Of a stretch of DNA of 64,000 bases, positions 11,380 to 22,789 are shown piece after piece (positions within the stretch are counted from its first letter, which is position 1; the number at the start of each line of letters is the position of its first letter). A program made the position numbers and the translations under genes. The notes below the pieces were generated by a model. That model saw only the letters and a program-made list of their open reading frames with translations, was not told the DNA's origin and made no database searches. This stretch comes from Glebionis coronaria (taxonomy: Eukaryota; Streptophyta; Magnoliopsida; Asterales; Asteraceae), in contig JANFOE010002236.1 in assembly GCA_025667525.1 (NCBI GenBank), positions 224,553-288,552 on the forward strand, written 5' to 3'.

Positions 11380-13306
11380 TTAGGTATTGGCAATATCAAG
11401 CAACTTTTCCTTATCACATAAAAGGTCCTTAAACATATTAGCATACTTAGGTATGTGAGCGAGAGCCTCGGCAAATGTGATATTAAAATTCAATTGTTTG
11501 AACATTTTTAGGAAGTTCGAAACTTGAATATCATCCTTATTCTTCAATTTCTCTTTCCTCAACCTTGAGGGATAAGGTATATTGGGTTGAGATGAAGGCT
11601 TTGGAGTAGATTGCTCACTCACATCCTTCGGTGGTGAGGTGGGCATGGAAGGTGAAAGAATCGGTTTGGGAACCGAAGGTGTGGTATAGGATTGAGGTAA
11701 AAGGGGAACATAAGGTGTAGACGAAGGCTTTAAGGGAGGTATCTCACAAGTAGAAGGTGAAGGAGGGTGGGTAGAAGTAGAAGGAATCTATGGTCCTTGT
11801 TTAGGTGGGGAATAAGAAGGTTCTTCGGTGGTCTTGCCACTCCTAGTAGTGATGGCATTAACGTTAGCCCTAGGATTGGTCACGGTGTTAGAAGGAAGGT
11901 CACCTTGTGGACGAAGGGTTTGAAGAATTTTCATAAATTTCCTATCGGTCAATTCTTGCATCTCTTTCATGGTTCGCTCATGTTCGGTTAATTTTTGTAG
12001 AACCAAGTCCATTTGAAGATTCTCCATGTTCATATGATTATACCCTTGATTGTTAAACCCTTGATTAGGAAAACCTTGGTTTGGATTATAATTTTGAAAA
12101 CCTTGATTAAAACCTTGGTTTTGAAAACCTTGGTTATTAAAGCCATGATTTTGATTATTAAACCCTTTGTTTTGCCCTTGAAAATTCCATTGATTTTGAG
12201 TAAAACCCCTTGTATTTGAATTCCTTTGAAAATTACCCCGTTGAGGACCTTGGTTCCTAGTTTGGGCGGGTGAGGTGGTCTTTGTGGAGCTACAAAACCC
12301 GGGGGAGCCATATAGTTAGTCGATTTATAAGATAAATTGTTCACATCGACATTTGGTTTAAAATGCACCCTCTCATTAGTGTTATAAGCATACACTTCTT
12401 GTTGATATGGGTCATAAACCTTGTCACAATTATAGTACGAATGTGGTCCACCACAAGTCTCACACGTTTCACAAGTGTCTTTTAAAGCATGTGCATGTGT
12501 AGTGGGAGGGTTATCTCTTAAAGCAAGTTGTTTCACAATTGAAGTAAGCTCCTTAATATGATTAGTCACCTCATTATCACTAGCACTAGCCATTGTAGCC
12601 CTTACACTCTTGGTTTGGACTTTTGCTTTGTTTTCAATGATTGCCCAAGCCTCGTTCATAGATTTCACAAGAATATTACCCCCGCAGCACTATTAAGTGA
12701 GTCTTGGTCATTTAAAATTAAACCGTTTTAAAACGTATTGATTTGATGCACTTTTGTAAAACCATGTTGCGGACATTTTTGTAAAATCTCCTTAAACTGG
12801 TCCCAAGACTCACTAAACGTCTCACCGTACTTTTGTTCAAAATTGATGATATCATTCCGCAAAGCGGTAGTACGTGAGGGTGGAAAGAAGTAATTGATGA
12901 ATTTAGTCTCTATGTCTGCCCATGTGGCAATACTTTGGGGTGGTTCCTTATCAAGCCAAGTCCGGGCTTGTCCCTCGAGAGAGAAAGGAAAGAGGAGCAA
13001 ACGAATTGCCTCTTGTGAGACCCCATTGTATTTCACAGTATTAGTTAAGTGGACAAACCTCTTGATATGATCGTGAGGATCATCATGAGTGCGGCCCAAG
13101 AAAGGTGTAGCAGAGACCATTTGAATAAAACCGGTTTTAAGCTCAAAAGTATTGGCTCCAATATCTGGCACCACAATTGCATTGTCGTTGCCTTCAACAT
13201 GTGATTGCAAGAGTTCGATCATTGGTCAGTTATCCATGGTGTCAATAGCACGAGTCTCGATATCGGCTTGAGTGGTTTTCCTCTTGCACGCACGAGTACG
13301 CCTACA
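11380..13306 (-). pseudogene. Gag (Athila element A)
   Basis: Gag forms the virus-like particle and binds the element RNA. The capsid-like domain is open at 12728-13222: TPFLGRTHDDPHDHIKRFVH, LLLFPFSLEGQARTWLDKEP and FPPSRTTALRNDIINFEQKY are classical Athila gag motifs. After a break comes 12030-12668, with a zinc knuckle CETCGGPHSYYNC (Cx2Cx3Hx4C) preceded by a CETC duplication. A frameshift near 12240 then turns the usual Asn/Gln/Gly-Phe repeats into Lys/Val-rich text. Coiled, charged and Pro/Ser-rich linkers follow (11788-12033, 11380-11646). A stop separates 13222 from upstream coding sequence reaching about 13306. Confidence 0.88.
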
Positions 13307-13564
13307 CCTACAAAAGAAAAATATACACAAAAAATAGAAGAAGAAATGAAGTTAATGTAAAAAGAAAATATTTTTGGTGCAAAACTTTTGAAAAGAAATG
13401 CTTTCTATGATTTTCTAAATGTTTTTGGATTTTTGAATTTTTCGATTTTTTTTTGAATTTTTTGAAAAATCTTGAAATATTTGCAAGAAAAATAACGTTC
13501 ACGAGTGAACGGATCCCAAAATCCGACGCGTATTTCACAAAAAACGTTAATCTTTACAAAAAGT

Positions 13565-13580
13565 GCCGGCAGCGGTGCCA
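13565..13580 (-). other. Primer binding site, Asp-tRNA type (element A)
   Basis: Read on the minus strand: TGGCACCGCTGCCGGC. It differs at one base from the site in element B (TGGCGCCGCTGCCGGC at 41775-41790) and matches the tRNA-Asp-type primer site typical of Athila elements. Two bases separate it from the LTR, as in B. Confidence 0.82.
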
Positions 13581-13582
13581 TT

Positions 13583-15425
13583 TTTATAACTGAATTTTTA
13601 ATAAGGAAAATGTTCTCGGTGTCTTATCGAATTGATCCCGGTTTGAAGTGTGACTCAGTAGTTTTTGATGAATAAAAGAAAATTTGGTTATCTATAACTA
13701 ATTAAAAAGTAAAATGAGAAAAATATTAAAATAAACTAAAGACAAAATGACAAACAGTAAAGGAAAACAAAACTAGACGAATACTAAAAATAGGCAATTA
13801 AAAATTAAAACTATCGGATAAAATACTAAAATAAAAACTTGCGGAAAAATAAAAATAAAAATGATTGACTTTCAGAATTAAAATAAAACGACTTTCGGAT
13901 AAAAATTAAGTCGACTTTCGGAATAAAAATAACTACTAAATTTGTCGGAAAATGGGGAACAATAAAAAAGGCGGGAAAGCTTATTATAACAAAATGAATT
14001 TCGGGTTTCTAGTTGTTATATACCACTTTCGGAAAAACTAGTACAACTACACTTTCGGATAATTGCTCTTTGTTCCACTTTCGGTATTTTGTGTATAGTG
14101 ACTTTCGGATAAATGTAGTAAAACCAGTTTTGGAAAAAAAATGCTAGTTGAGTTTCGGACTTTTGTTTAATAATGAGTTTCGGAATATTTTTGTCAAAAT
14201 GAGTTTCGGAATTTTAGAGGAAAATGAGTTTCGGTATTTTTAAATAAACTGAGTTTCGGATCAAATAAAACTTAAAATGAGTTTCGGATAAAAAACTTAA
14301 AATGAGTTTCGGATAAAAAACTGAAAAATTGACTTTCGGAAAAAAGAAATAAAATGAGTTTCGGAGTAAATTTTTTAGAATGTGTTTCCGATAAAAAATA
14401 AACTTGACTTTCGGGAAAAATCCTAAACCTCTTCCGAAACTCAAACAATAAACAGACGCAAGATCTAAAAAGCAGGGAACAAAAATAAGCCAAATTAATA
14501 AAAGCAAATAAGCAAAATTTAAGCTAAACTAATTTCTAAAATAAACAAAACAAGACACAAATTAAAACTCTAAAAACACCAAATAAGCAAAATTAATAAA
14601 ATCAACTTTAAAAACATTAAACTACCAAATCTATTCAAATAAAAATAAGCTAAACACAAAATAAGCGATAAGCACAATAAGCTATAAACATCAACCACAT
14701 AAAAATAATATAGAACAATGAAATAGCAACTCAATCAAATAAGCAATAAGATCAAATAAGCTACATGATGATTAACCAAATTAACACAAAATTAAAAAAG
14801 AAAGGAAGAATAGATTAGGTGAAAAGCTTAATAAAAAGATGAAGATTAAAGATTCAACAATTGAAAGATTAAAGATGAAAGATTAAAGAAAAATGAGAGA
14901 GAAAGTTTTGATAACACCTACTCTTAATTATTCTAATGAAAAACTAAAAATTAACTAACTATACAAATGAAGGACTTAAGGCTATTTATAGTGGAGGAGT
15001 ATGTTGGTGTGGTGCTTCCTTTGTTTCTTTCTTTTGTCTTCTCGTCTTGACAATAAATTCATCATTCTCGACTTTGTCTCGGGATTTGTCGATAAATAAA
15101 ATGAATTCGTCTTCTAGTTTCTTCTTAAATTAGATTTGGTTCTTCAACTTTGTTAAACTTCCGTCTTTGGTCTTTTTCTTCAATAAAAATTAATAACAGG
15201 CCTTTGACTTCCGTTATTTTTGCACTTTTGATCTTTTGACTTGTCTTTTGTCTTTTTCTTCGATAAAAGCCCGTGAAAGCCCGTGTTTTCTTCCTTTTTC
15301 ATATTTTGGTCCTAAAACACAATAAAAACACAAACCACGCGTAATTCCGACTTTTACGACATTAAACACACGTTTTGGTCTCGTTTTTATTTGTTTTAAG
15401 TGGTAAAAGGATAAATGTTTTCACA
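13583..15425 (-). repeat. 5' LTR of Athila element A
   Basis: The LTR begins next to the primer site, where the expected TG has decayed to TT, and ends at TTTTCACA (15425). The right edge is fixed by the codons of copia integrase that start immediately after it (NKTPYQLLTG and upstream residues). That shows an insertion into element S, with CTTAT at 15426-15430 as the candidate target duplication. The LTR is about 1.84 kb, AT-rich, and contains a striking ladder of a 10-bp motif (13867-14442). No partner LTR is in the window. Confidence 0.75.
13867..14442 (+). repeat. Ladder of a 10-bp motif (GASTTTCGGA) every ~25 bp
   Basis: About twenty copies of a motif close to GACTTTCGGA (left part), CACTTTCGGA (middle) or GAGTTTCGGA (right part) start at 13867, 13890, 13913, 13996, 14024, 14050, 14076, 14100, 14125, 14150, 14175, 14201, 14226, 14251, 14279, 14304, 14331, 14356, 14382 and 14406. 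Spacing is 23-28 bp except for one gap with only a partial copy. The 15-bp spacers are A/T-rich and not conserved. One inverted copy (CTTCCGAAACTC) closes the ladder at 14431-14442. It lies inside the Athila LTR. Confidence 0.9.
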
Positions 15426-16398
15426 CTTATTAGTCTTAGTGACCAAGCCTCAAAATAAGACACCTTATCAACTTTTGACTGGTATTAAGCCAACCGTAAG
15501 TCATTTATGACCTTTTGGATGTCATGTGTCTATACTAAATACTCTTGATCATTTGGGGAAGTTTGATGGAAAATCTTATCCAGGATATCTTGTAGGATAT
15601 TCATTGCAAAGTAAAGCATAAAGGGTTAATAATTTGGCATCTAAAAAGGTTGAATAAAATGCACATGTTAATTTCTTAGAAAATAAACCCAATATCCCAG
15701 GAATAGGTTATGCTTGGATGTTTGATTTGGATTATCTAACAAATTCCATGGATTAGTATTTTGTGCAAAAGGATTGTCAAACTAACAATGCAGGTGAGGA
15801 GTTTGGTACAACTAAGTTAGGTACTCAAGAAGAACCTTCTTCATCAGACTCTCACGATGATGATATTCATATCTATGTACCCAGTATGCCTATTGTTTCT
15901 CCTATGGATGTTATTCCCCAGAAGCAAACAATGCCATCAACTGATGATCATGCCTCCCAAGAGCTTCAGAGGCTTCAAGATCAAGAAAAGAATGCTACAT
16001 CTGCTAATGAGCATTCAGGAGAAGAATCTTTTGAGTCACAACACTCAGCAGTACATACTACACCTAGCGGTACCTCATCTGCAAGTACTGCTAAGTCAAA
16101 ATCTGCAAAGTCTGTTGATTCATTAGAAGATATTTTACAAGCTATGGTTGATGAAGACAGTTATGCTAGTCCAACTGAAGGAATCTTCTCTAAAGCTTCC
16201 TATGATGAGCAGGGTGCAGTAACTGAATTCAATAATTTGGAAACCGAAATTCCAGGTAGTTCTATTCCCACTCATAAAGTCAACAACAACCATCCCACTA
16301 CACAGATTATTAGAAATCCCAAGTCTGTTGTGCAAACCAGAAGACAACTTCAAGCCAATACTGAAACTCATGCACTTTTGAGTTATGTCAAACCATAG
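15426..16398 (+). pseudogene. Integrase C-terminal part and integrase-RT linker (element S)
   Basis: Coding text starts at the LTR edge with VLVTKPQNKTPYQLLTGIKP, then, across a stop, PFGCHVSILNTLDHLGKFDG and GYLVGYSLQSKA. These are the copia integrase C-terminal motifs. Further stops occur around 15660-15760. From 15763 a 211-codon open stretch is rich in Ser, Asp, Glu, Gln and Thr and ends with RRQLQANTETHALLSYVKP, the usual lead-in to copia RT; this is the poorly conserved linker of SIRE elements. The beginning of integrase, with its zinc site and catalytic triad, was separated from it by the Athila insertion. Confidence 0.87.
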
Positions 16399-16509
16399 TA
16401 GAGAACAGATCATAAGGATACTCAGCATTGTTTGTTTGCATGTTTCTTATCACAAGTAGAGCCCAAGAATATTTCTCAAGCTCTTGATGAAGAAAGTTAG
16501 GTAGATACC

Positions 16510-17229
16510 ATGCAAGAAGAATTAACACTATTTGAGCTACAAAAGGTTTTGATTCTTGTGGATCTTCCCTCAGGTAAAAGGGTTATTGGTACTAGATGGG
16601 TTTTCAGAAACAAGAAGGATGAAAGAGGAGTTGTTGTGCGGAACAAGGCAAGGCTTGTTGCTCAAATCTATAGACAGGAAGAAGGGATAGACTATGATGA
16701 GGTTTTTGCACCAGTGGCAAGAATAGAAGCCATTAGGTTATTTTTTGCCTTTGCATCATATATGGGTTTTATAGTCTATCAGATGGATGTGAAAAGTGCC
16801 TTTCTTTATGGTACTATTTCAGAGGAGGTATATGTTTCACAACCTCCAAATTTTGTAGATCCTAAATTCCCCAATAGAGTCTACAAAGTTATCAAAGTAC
16901 TTTATGGTCTACATCAAGCTCCAAGAGCTTGGTATGCAACTTTATCCAAATTTCTGTTAGAACATGGATATAGGAGATGAACCATTGATAAAACTTTATT
17001 CATGAAAAAGAATGCTAAGGATATTATTCTACTACAAGTCTATGTTGATGACATTATTTTTGGTTCAACCAAGAAGTCATGGTGTGAAGAGTTGGAGGCT
17101 TTGATGAAAGGAAGATTTCAGATGAGTTCTATGGGAGAACTTACTTTCTTTTTGGGACTACAAGTCAAACAAAGGAAAGATGGAATATTTATCAGCCAAA
17201 ATAAATATGTTGCTGAAATCTTGAAGTAG
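16510..17229 (+). pseudogene. Reverse transcriptase (element S, Ty1/copia)
   Basis: Copia-type RT. In order: [87 protein letters not shown] and [24 protein letters not shown] at 16978-16980 interrupts the reading frame at a site usually coding Gly. The same frame continues with the catalytic YVDDIIFGSTKKSWCEEL and GRFQMSSMGELTFFLGLQV, up to a TAG at 17227-17229 at a usual Lys codon. The catalytic Asp pair is intact. Motif spelling, such as KKSWCEELEALMKGRFQMSS, is of the SIRE type. Confidence 0.92.
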
Positions 17230-17238
17230 TTTTCATGT

Positions 17239-17984
17239 ATGGATTCAAGGAGTACAGGCACACCTTTTGAAGCTAAGAAGTCATTATCAAAAGCTAAACA
17301 TTGTAAAAATGTTGATATTCATCTATACAGGTCAATGATTGGTTCATTGATGTATCTTACTGCTTCAAGACCAGATATTATGTTTGCTGTGTGTGCCTGT
17401 TCAAGGTTCCAAGTTAATCCAAAGGTGTCACATCTACATGCTGTGAAAAGGATTTTTAAGTATCTTAAAAGTCAACCTAATTTAGGATTATGGTGTCCTA
17501 GAGATTCAACCTTTGATTTGGAAGATTACTCAAATAGTGATTATGCTAGAGCTAATAATGATAGGAAATCCACAACAGGAGGTTGTCAATTCCTAGGTAG
17601 AAGACTCATATCATGGCAGTGTAAGAAGCAAACCATTGTTGCTACTTCTGCAACTGAAGCTGAATATGTAGTTGCTGCTCATTGCTGTGGACAAGTACTT
17701 TGGATTCAAAATCATTTGTTAGATTATGGGTTCAACTTCATGAACACCAAGATCTACATTGATAATGAAAGTACTATATGCATTGTCAAGAATCCAGTCT
17801 TTCACTCCAAGACCAAGCATATTGAAATAAGACATCACTTTTCATAAGAGATGCCTATGACAAGAAGCTTATTCAAGTATTGAAGATTCATACAGACAAC
17901 AATGTAGCTTATTTGTTGACCAAGGCATTTGATGCGAAGAGATTTGAATTCTTGGTGACACTTATTGGTATGCTCAACCGATAA
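17239..17984 (+). pseudogene. RNase H (element S, Ty1/copia)
   Basis: This continues RT in the same lineage: HLYRSMIGSLMYLTASRPDI, HAVKRIFKYLKSQPNLGLW, then YSNSDYARANNDRKSTTGG, ATSATEAEYVVAAHCCGQVL and YIDNESTICIVKNPVFHSKT. The first catalytic Asp, normally in YSDSDYAG, appears to be Asn; the Glu in TEAEY and the Asp in IDNES remain. A small indel puts a stop at 17845-17847. The proper frame resumes just after with RDAYDKKLIQVLKIHTDNNV and ends at the natural TAA, 17982-17984. A purine tract, AGGGGAGG, follows at 18001-18008. Confidence 0.92.
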
Positions 17985-18385
17985 ACTGCTGTATATGTTA
18001 AGGGGAGGTACTAGCTGTAAAATTTTTATGCTAATTTTTATTGTATAGTGTATATTTTTGTGTTTTTGATGTGATTACAGGTTGATAGAATAAAATAAAA
18101 GAGGTTATAATGATAGTGGAATGCATGAACTTGTCAAATTTGTGAGGTACCGTTATGGATCCAAGTACCACTAGCACAAATCCAAGTACCGAGTATGTTC
18201 CATGTACCGCTACATGTCCGTTGTACCGTTAAGGGTCGCTTTTGTAAATTTGGTGGTTTCATCGTGCTTGGGTTTTTTATTTACATAAATACTTGCTCCA
18301 ATTATACAATTGATTCACCTAATCTTTTATTCTTATCTCTTAATTCTATTACCTTCTCTATAATTTTCCGATCATCAAAAAACTA

Positions 18386-21300
18386 ATGACTGCTTTACAA
18401 GTGATCTCTAAGCACAACTTGGTTGCGAACCTTGCTCAGAATGATGATTCTCTTGGTTTTCATGAGATACTTGGAATTTTATCTTGAAGACATATTTGTT
18501 TTGCGCTTAATGTAAGTCCCATTGTCTCTATTCCTATTGTTGAACAATTTTGGAATATTGTTGTGTTAGGTACTCGTTTTAATTAACCTTTCATTAAGGC
18601 TATGGTGAATCATAGAAATATCTATGTAACTGAGGTACTGCTAAGGGCTAGTTTGAGACTAAATGATGAAAACGTACTAAGTATGCTAAACAATATAGAG
18701 ATACATGATGGCCTTGCAGCCATGGGTTATCAGGGTGGTAGGGAAAGTCTTACTTTCTTTAAAGCTTTGTTTTCACCACAATAGAAATTGCTTTTTCATG
18801 CCATTATTCACTGTTTAAGCTCCAAAAGTACTTCTTTTGATCAAATCCCTACTGCATTGGCATCAGCTGGTATTTGTCTAGCAAATAACAAAGTTTTCAA
18901 CTTTTCTAAACTATTTTTAAGGCATGACTAGGAATTTGGAAGGAGATAAGAAGTTTTTAATGTATCCTAGATTCATTCAGACTTTAGTTAATGACCAAAT
19001 CCCTAACCTACCAGAGTTAAGAAATACATGGGATGTTCATACCTTTACAAAGAGAACTTTCTCTTTCTTGACCAAACAACACAATGCCTTTACAGGAACT
19101 GTCACACGCTTATTTGCTAATATGTTAGCCCAACCTGCCAACCAAGAAGGTGAGGAACCTAGCACTGCTAGTGGCTCTCAACAAACTCCTTCTAACCAGA
19201 TTTCCCATTCCTCAGAAGATAATCAACCAAATTCAGATGAGATGATCCATACTCCTACTGCTTCCATTGCTGCTAGTGGTTCACCACAAGCACAAGTACC
19301 AAAGGTGGTGGGTGTTGCAAATTTAACTACTTTATGCACTAGCTTGTCCAAACAGGTACAAGTATTGCAAAAGGAAAAGCTTGTTCAAGACAAGAAAATT
19401 GCTGAATTGGAGGCCAGTTTAATCAAGCTATGGAATAAGGTATCTCCTTGGATGAGGCATAACAGGTCTATTCAGAAAGCTGCTCTTAAGAAGCAAAGAT
19501 TCAGAAACCTCAAGAAAGGGCAACTGAATGCAACCAAACAGGGGAGGAATTATGAAGAACCACTACCTTCTTCTGATATTCAAACAAGGGTCTTTGGGAA
19601 TGACATCAACTTTGAAGCTGATGATGATGTCATTGGGAATTTTGAAGATTGCAATGGTTTAGAGACTGGTGTGGAAAAGGATAGCTTGAAGCCTACTAAC
19701 ATGGAGCTTCAACAAGAAGAACCACAACCTAATCATGAGGAACCACAAATTGAAGAAATGTTGGTAACTCAGATAGAGCCACAACCTCAATCACCACAAC
19801 TTCAAGTGAATTGGAGTAGTTTCTATGAGAAGCTGGAGGAGATGAATGTCCAATTTCCTATATCTTCAACTCCACCACAAAAGCAATTATGGTTTCACAA
19901 GAAATAGTCTTTCCAAGTACTGTTAAGATCAAGAGTGAGCTACGGATCAAACAAGACAGAGGAGTTACAAGTTGAGAAGATAGCTTCATTGGAAGAAAAG
20001 GTATTTGGAGATACTTTTGTGATTGAAGAAACAAGTGTGTCTTACACTGGTGAAGTCAACATTGTTGAAAAATCAAGTATTGCTAGGCCAACTAAGCCAA
20101 CTGCAAGTACTGCTGACATTGTTGAAGACCCAAGTACTGCTAAGCCAACTAAGCCGAATGCAAGTACTGCTGATGATCAACCTTCACTAGAAATTCAAAC
20201 TCCTTTTGGAGAAGATGAGACTTTAGCTCAAGTACTGCTTGATCTCAGAGAAAAGAGTTCAACTAAGAAAGTAAGACAAGCAGAGACTAAGAAGAAGACA
20301 CAACAAGAAGTTCTTGCCAAAAAGGATAAGACTAAAGGTAAGAAAGTTCAAGCTTCACAGCCCACAAAAGGTATTGTTATTCAACAGTAAGGTAATGAGA
20401 ATGAAGAAAGATCTTCAAAGCTGAAGAAGAAGTTACCAAAGATTAATCCAAAGGATAAGGGCAAGAAGAAGTTACAATCAGAATCTGAAAATGAAAGTGA
20501 TTCTGTTGATGATATAAGCAAAGTCATTTACAGATTTAATCAACTAGACCATGATGAGGAATTTGCTTTCAGAGTGCAAGCACAAATTCGTGAAGAAGAG
20601 TTACAATAGGAACTTGCAGCAAAGCAGAAATTTCTTGAAGTTAAGAGAATGCAGCAAGAATGGAATATACAAGAGTATGATAGGATTCAAGCTGAACTAC
20701 AAGCAAATGAGCTTCATGTAGACTCATTAAAAGCTGAAGAAAGGGATGCTTATGATGAAGAAGAAAAAGAAAAATTGATTGATGATCTGGTAAGGGAGCA
20801 ACAAAGATTCTTTGCTAAGAAGATATGAAGAGAAAGGATTAAGCCTCCAAATACCATGCAGATTAGGAATCAAATGATGATTTTTCTCAAGAAAGTTAAT
20901 CATTTCACTCATGTTCAGTTGGTCAAGAATAATTTTGAGGAAATCAAGGCTTTGTATGAGCAACACAAGAGAGCTGAATTAAATTTTGTTTAGATTAGAT
21001 CTAAAGCAGATAGAATAGTTGTTGAAGAAGCTAAAAGACATCTGCAACAACAAAGACAATTTGGAAGTGCTCCAAGATTTGATTCAAGTACTGCTGGACA
21101 TACAAGAACATCTCCACCTATAAAGGCTACATATGTGAGGAAAAGTAGAAAGGAGAATGTAAGTTCAAAAGAGACAGAGACTGCTCAAAGAATGAATGAA
21201 GGAGATAAAGCTCAAAGTGTTGATAAGACTGAAAATGTACAAGTAGTACATACACAGTCAGCAGTACATACTGAAGAAACAGTACATACATATTTGGAGG

Positions 21301-21963
21301 AAGGTTCAATGGAATTTGAAGGAACCTCCAAAGGTGTTAACAGGAAAAGATCAACAAAGAAGAAGCTAGAAGCCAAGAAAAAGATTAAATCAACAACAGA
21401 AGATAGTGATGATGATGAGAGCTTAAGAAAGTACTTGAAGATAGTAATTTTTGAAGATCAATGTATAGACACAGAGATTTTTGGAAAGAAGTCATGCATT
21501 TCTTGATGGATATACACTATGGATCAAGGACTGAAAGCTCATGGAATACAAAGATCAGATGGCACAACAAGAATATTCAGACTTTTGGAAGATATTCTTC
21601 ATGTTCTTGACAGACAAGATATTCAAGATCTTTTCAGGTTAGTTCAAGAAGCCAGTGAAGGTAAAACTGAGGTATCACTGTTGTATAATGAATTATTCTT
21701 CAAGTATGAACTACACAAATGTGATCAAAAAATGTTGAAGGAATTAGAGAATCAGGTTCCTAGTTACTAGAGATATTATAGGTCATGTGGACTACATATT
21801 TTGGATATAGATGATGTTACTATATGCTACAAGAGAAGAAATATCCATTTGAGAGAAGATTGTAAGAAATAATGTTAGAACAACAATTGGAAGTCTCAGA
21901 AGAGTCTGTTGGTGCTTTGGAGTTGATCAGAATGGTAAAACAACAAATCAAGGATTTGGAGCA
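18386..21963 (+). pseudogene. SIRE env-like ORF, multiply broken (element S)
   Basis: The third ORF of SIRE-type elements has an unproven, envelope-like role. From an ATG at 18386 the text reads MTALQVISKHNLVANLAQ... and, across stops, SPIVSIPIVEQFWNIVV, LTFFKALFSPQ, HAIIHCLSSKSTSFDQIPTA and KKFLMYPRFIQTLVNDQIPN. I recall this order from Asteraceae SIRE-derived proteins. Open pieces are 18602-18784, 18924-19907, 19935-20390, 21135-21506 and 21519-21770. The C-terminal two thirds are charged, Gln/Glu/Lys-rich and coiled-coil-like (for example residues coded at 20580-20800), with repeated STAKPTKP/STAD segments. Stops and frameshifts are scattered through it. I see no convincing membrane segment. 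The end is approximate. Confidence 0.8.
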
Positions 21964-22072
21964 AGAGGAAGAAGCTGAGAAAGATCCTTAAGTGTTTGAT
22001 TTACAATCACACTTCATAAATGGTTCTCAGTTCACCATGTCTAACACACATAAGAACTGGATAATCCATAAG

Positions 22073-22380
22073 CAAACGGTTTATGGTAAAGACTTCTCAA
22101 ATCCGTTGAAAGTTGGTAGTTTACTAAAAACTATATGGTTCTAACTCACCTTGTTTCGAGACAAAGAGTTGGCTAGTCCTAGACAAACGGTACTAGGTAA
22201 AGACATTATCAAATCCATTAATTGTTGACTGTTTACCAAATATTGTAGGGTTATCAGTACACCTTATTCTTTATGAATAAAGTATTGGCTATTCCAGAGG
22301 GTACGGCTAACTGGTAAAAAATAAATCAAATCCGTTGATAGCTGATGATTTACTAAAAATCATGAAGCCAATACATATTG
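22073..22380 (+). repeat. Three ~111-113-bp tandem units in the 3' UTR of element S
   Basis: Units start near 22073, 22184 and 22297. Each opens with a CAAACGGTWYTAGGTAAAGA-like word, then TCAAATCCRTT, GTTTACYAAA and, about 80 bp on, AAAGWRTTGGCTA; the third unit is partial. Similarity between units is moderate, so the duplication is old. They sit between the env-like ORF and the polypurine tract. Confidence 0.7.
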
Positions 22381-22779
22381 CTTTTTGTTGTTAACTGTTT
22401 TATTTCAGGTATGAAGTTTCAAGCAAAGAAGTAATAAAGGAAAAGAATACATAGAAGGTTTTGTCTCATCAAATCAAGACAGAAGTTCATGATCAAGAGT
22501 TCATAGATTTAACTCAAGAAGACAGTTACTGTTGCTGCAAAATCAAGTGAATGTTTACAAGATACAAGAAGATCATAGTTCAAAGACAAAGATGATGTTC
22601 ATAAGTTTGAAGGTTATCTTATCATAAGAAGATCTACATTGAAGTTTTTGGCTACATTCAGTTGGATACAAGTAAAATTCCAAGTTTAATCGAAGTTTGA
22701 AGAGAAGACTGAAGACATGTATTCTAAATACATTCAGTACAAAGGGAAACAAGAAGACAACAAGTTATCATTCTTGTTT

Positions 22780-22788
22780 AGGGGAGGA
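22780..22788 (+). other. Polypurine tract of element S
   Basis: AGGGGAGGA lies just before the 3' LTR start TGTTGGG, the position where plus-strand DNA synthesis is primed. It resembles the internal tract at 18001-18008 after pol. Confidence 0.8.
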
Positions 22789-22789
22789 T

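Larger units (their letters stand above)
7461..15425 (-). mobile_element. Athila-type Ty3 retrotransposon A, decayed, 3' end lost
   Basis: On the minus strand the order is 5' LTR (13583-15425), Asp-tRNA-type primer site, gag with a CxxCGGPH zinc knuckle, protease with a DLGAS motif, reverse transcriptase with FMDD, RNase H, then integrase with its C-terminal part. This order, the DLGAS protease, the primer site and the 1.8-kb LTR are the marks of the Athila clade. Frameshifts and stops break every domain. The 3' LTR is missing: the sequence stops at 7461 against element G, which probably inserted into it. Its right end joins copia integrase codons directly, so A itself inserted into element S. 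Confidence 0.85.

Noticed and set aside
12013..12219. Plus-strand frame rich in Leu, Ile and Lys
   Set aside because: Antisense of the repetitive Asn/Gln/Gly-Phe part of Athila gag.
13867..14442. CRISPR-like appearance of repeated core with unique spacers
   Set aside because: The core is only 10 bp, the setting is a plant LTR and there are no cas genes. Described as a motif ladder instead.
18001..18008. Purine tract after copia pol taken as the polypurine tract of a shorter element ending there
   Set aside because: No LTR follows; the env-like ORF and a second tract next to a true LTR (22790) show that the element goes on.
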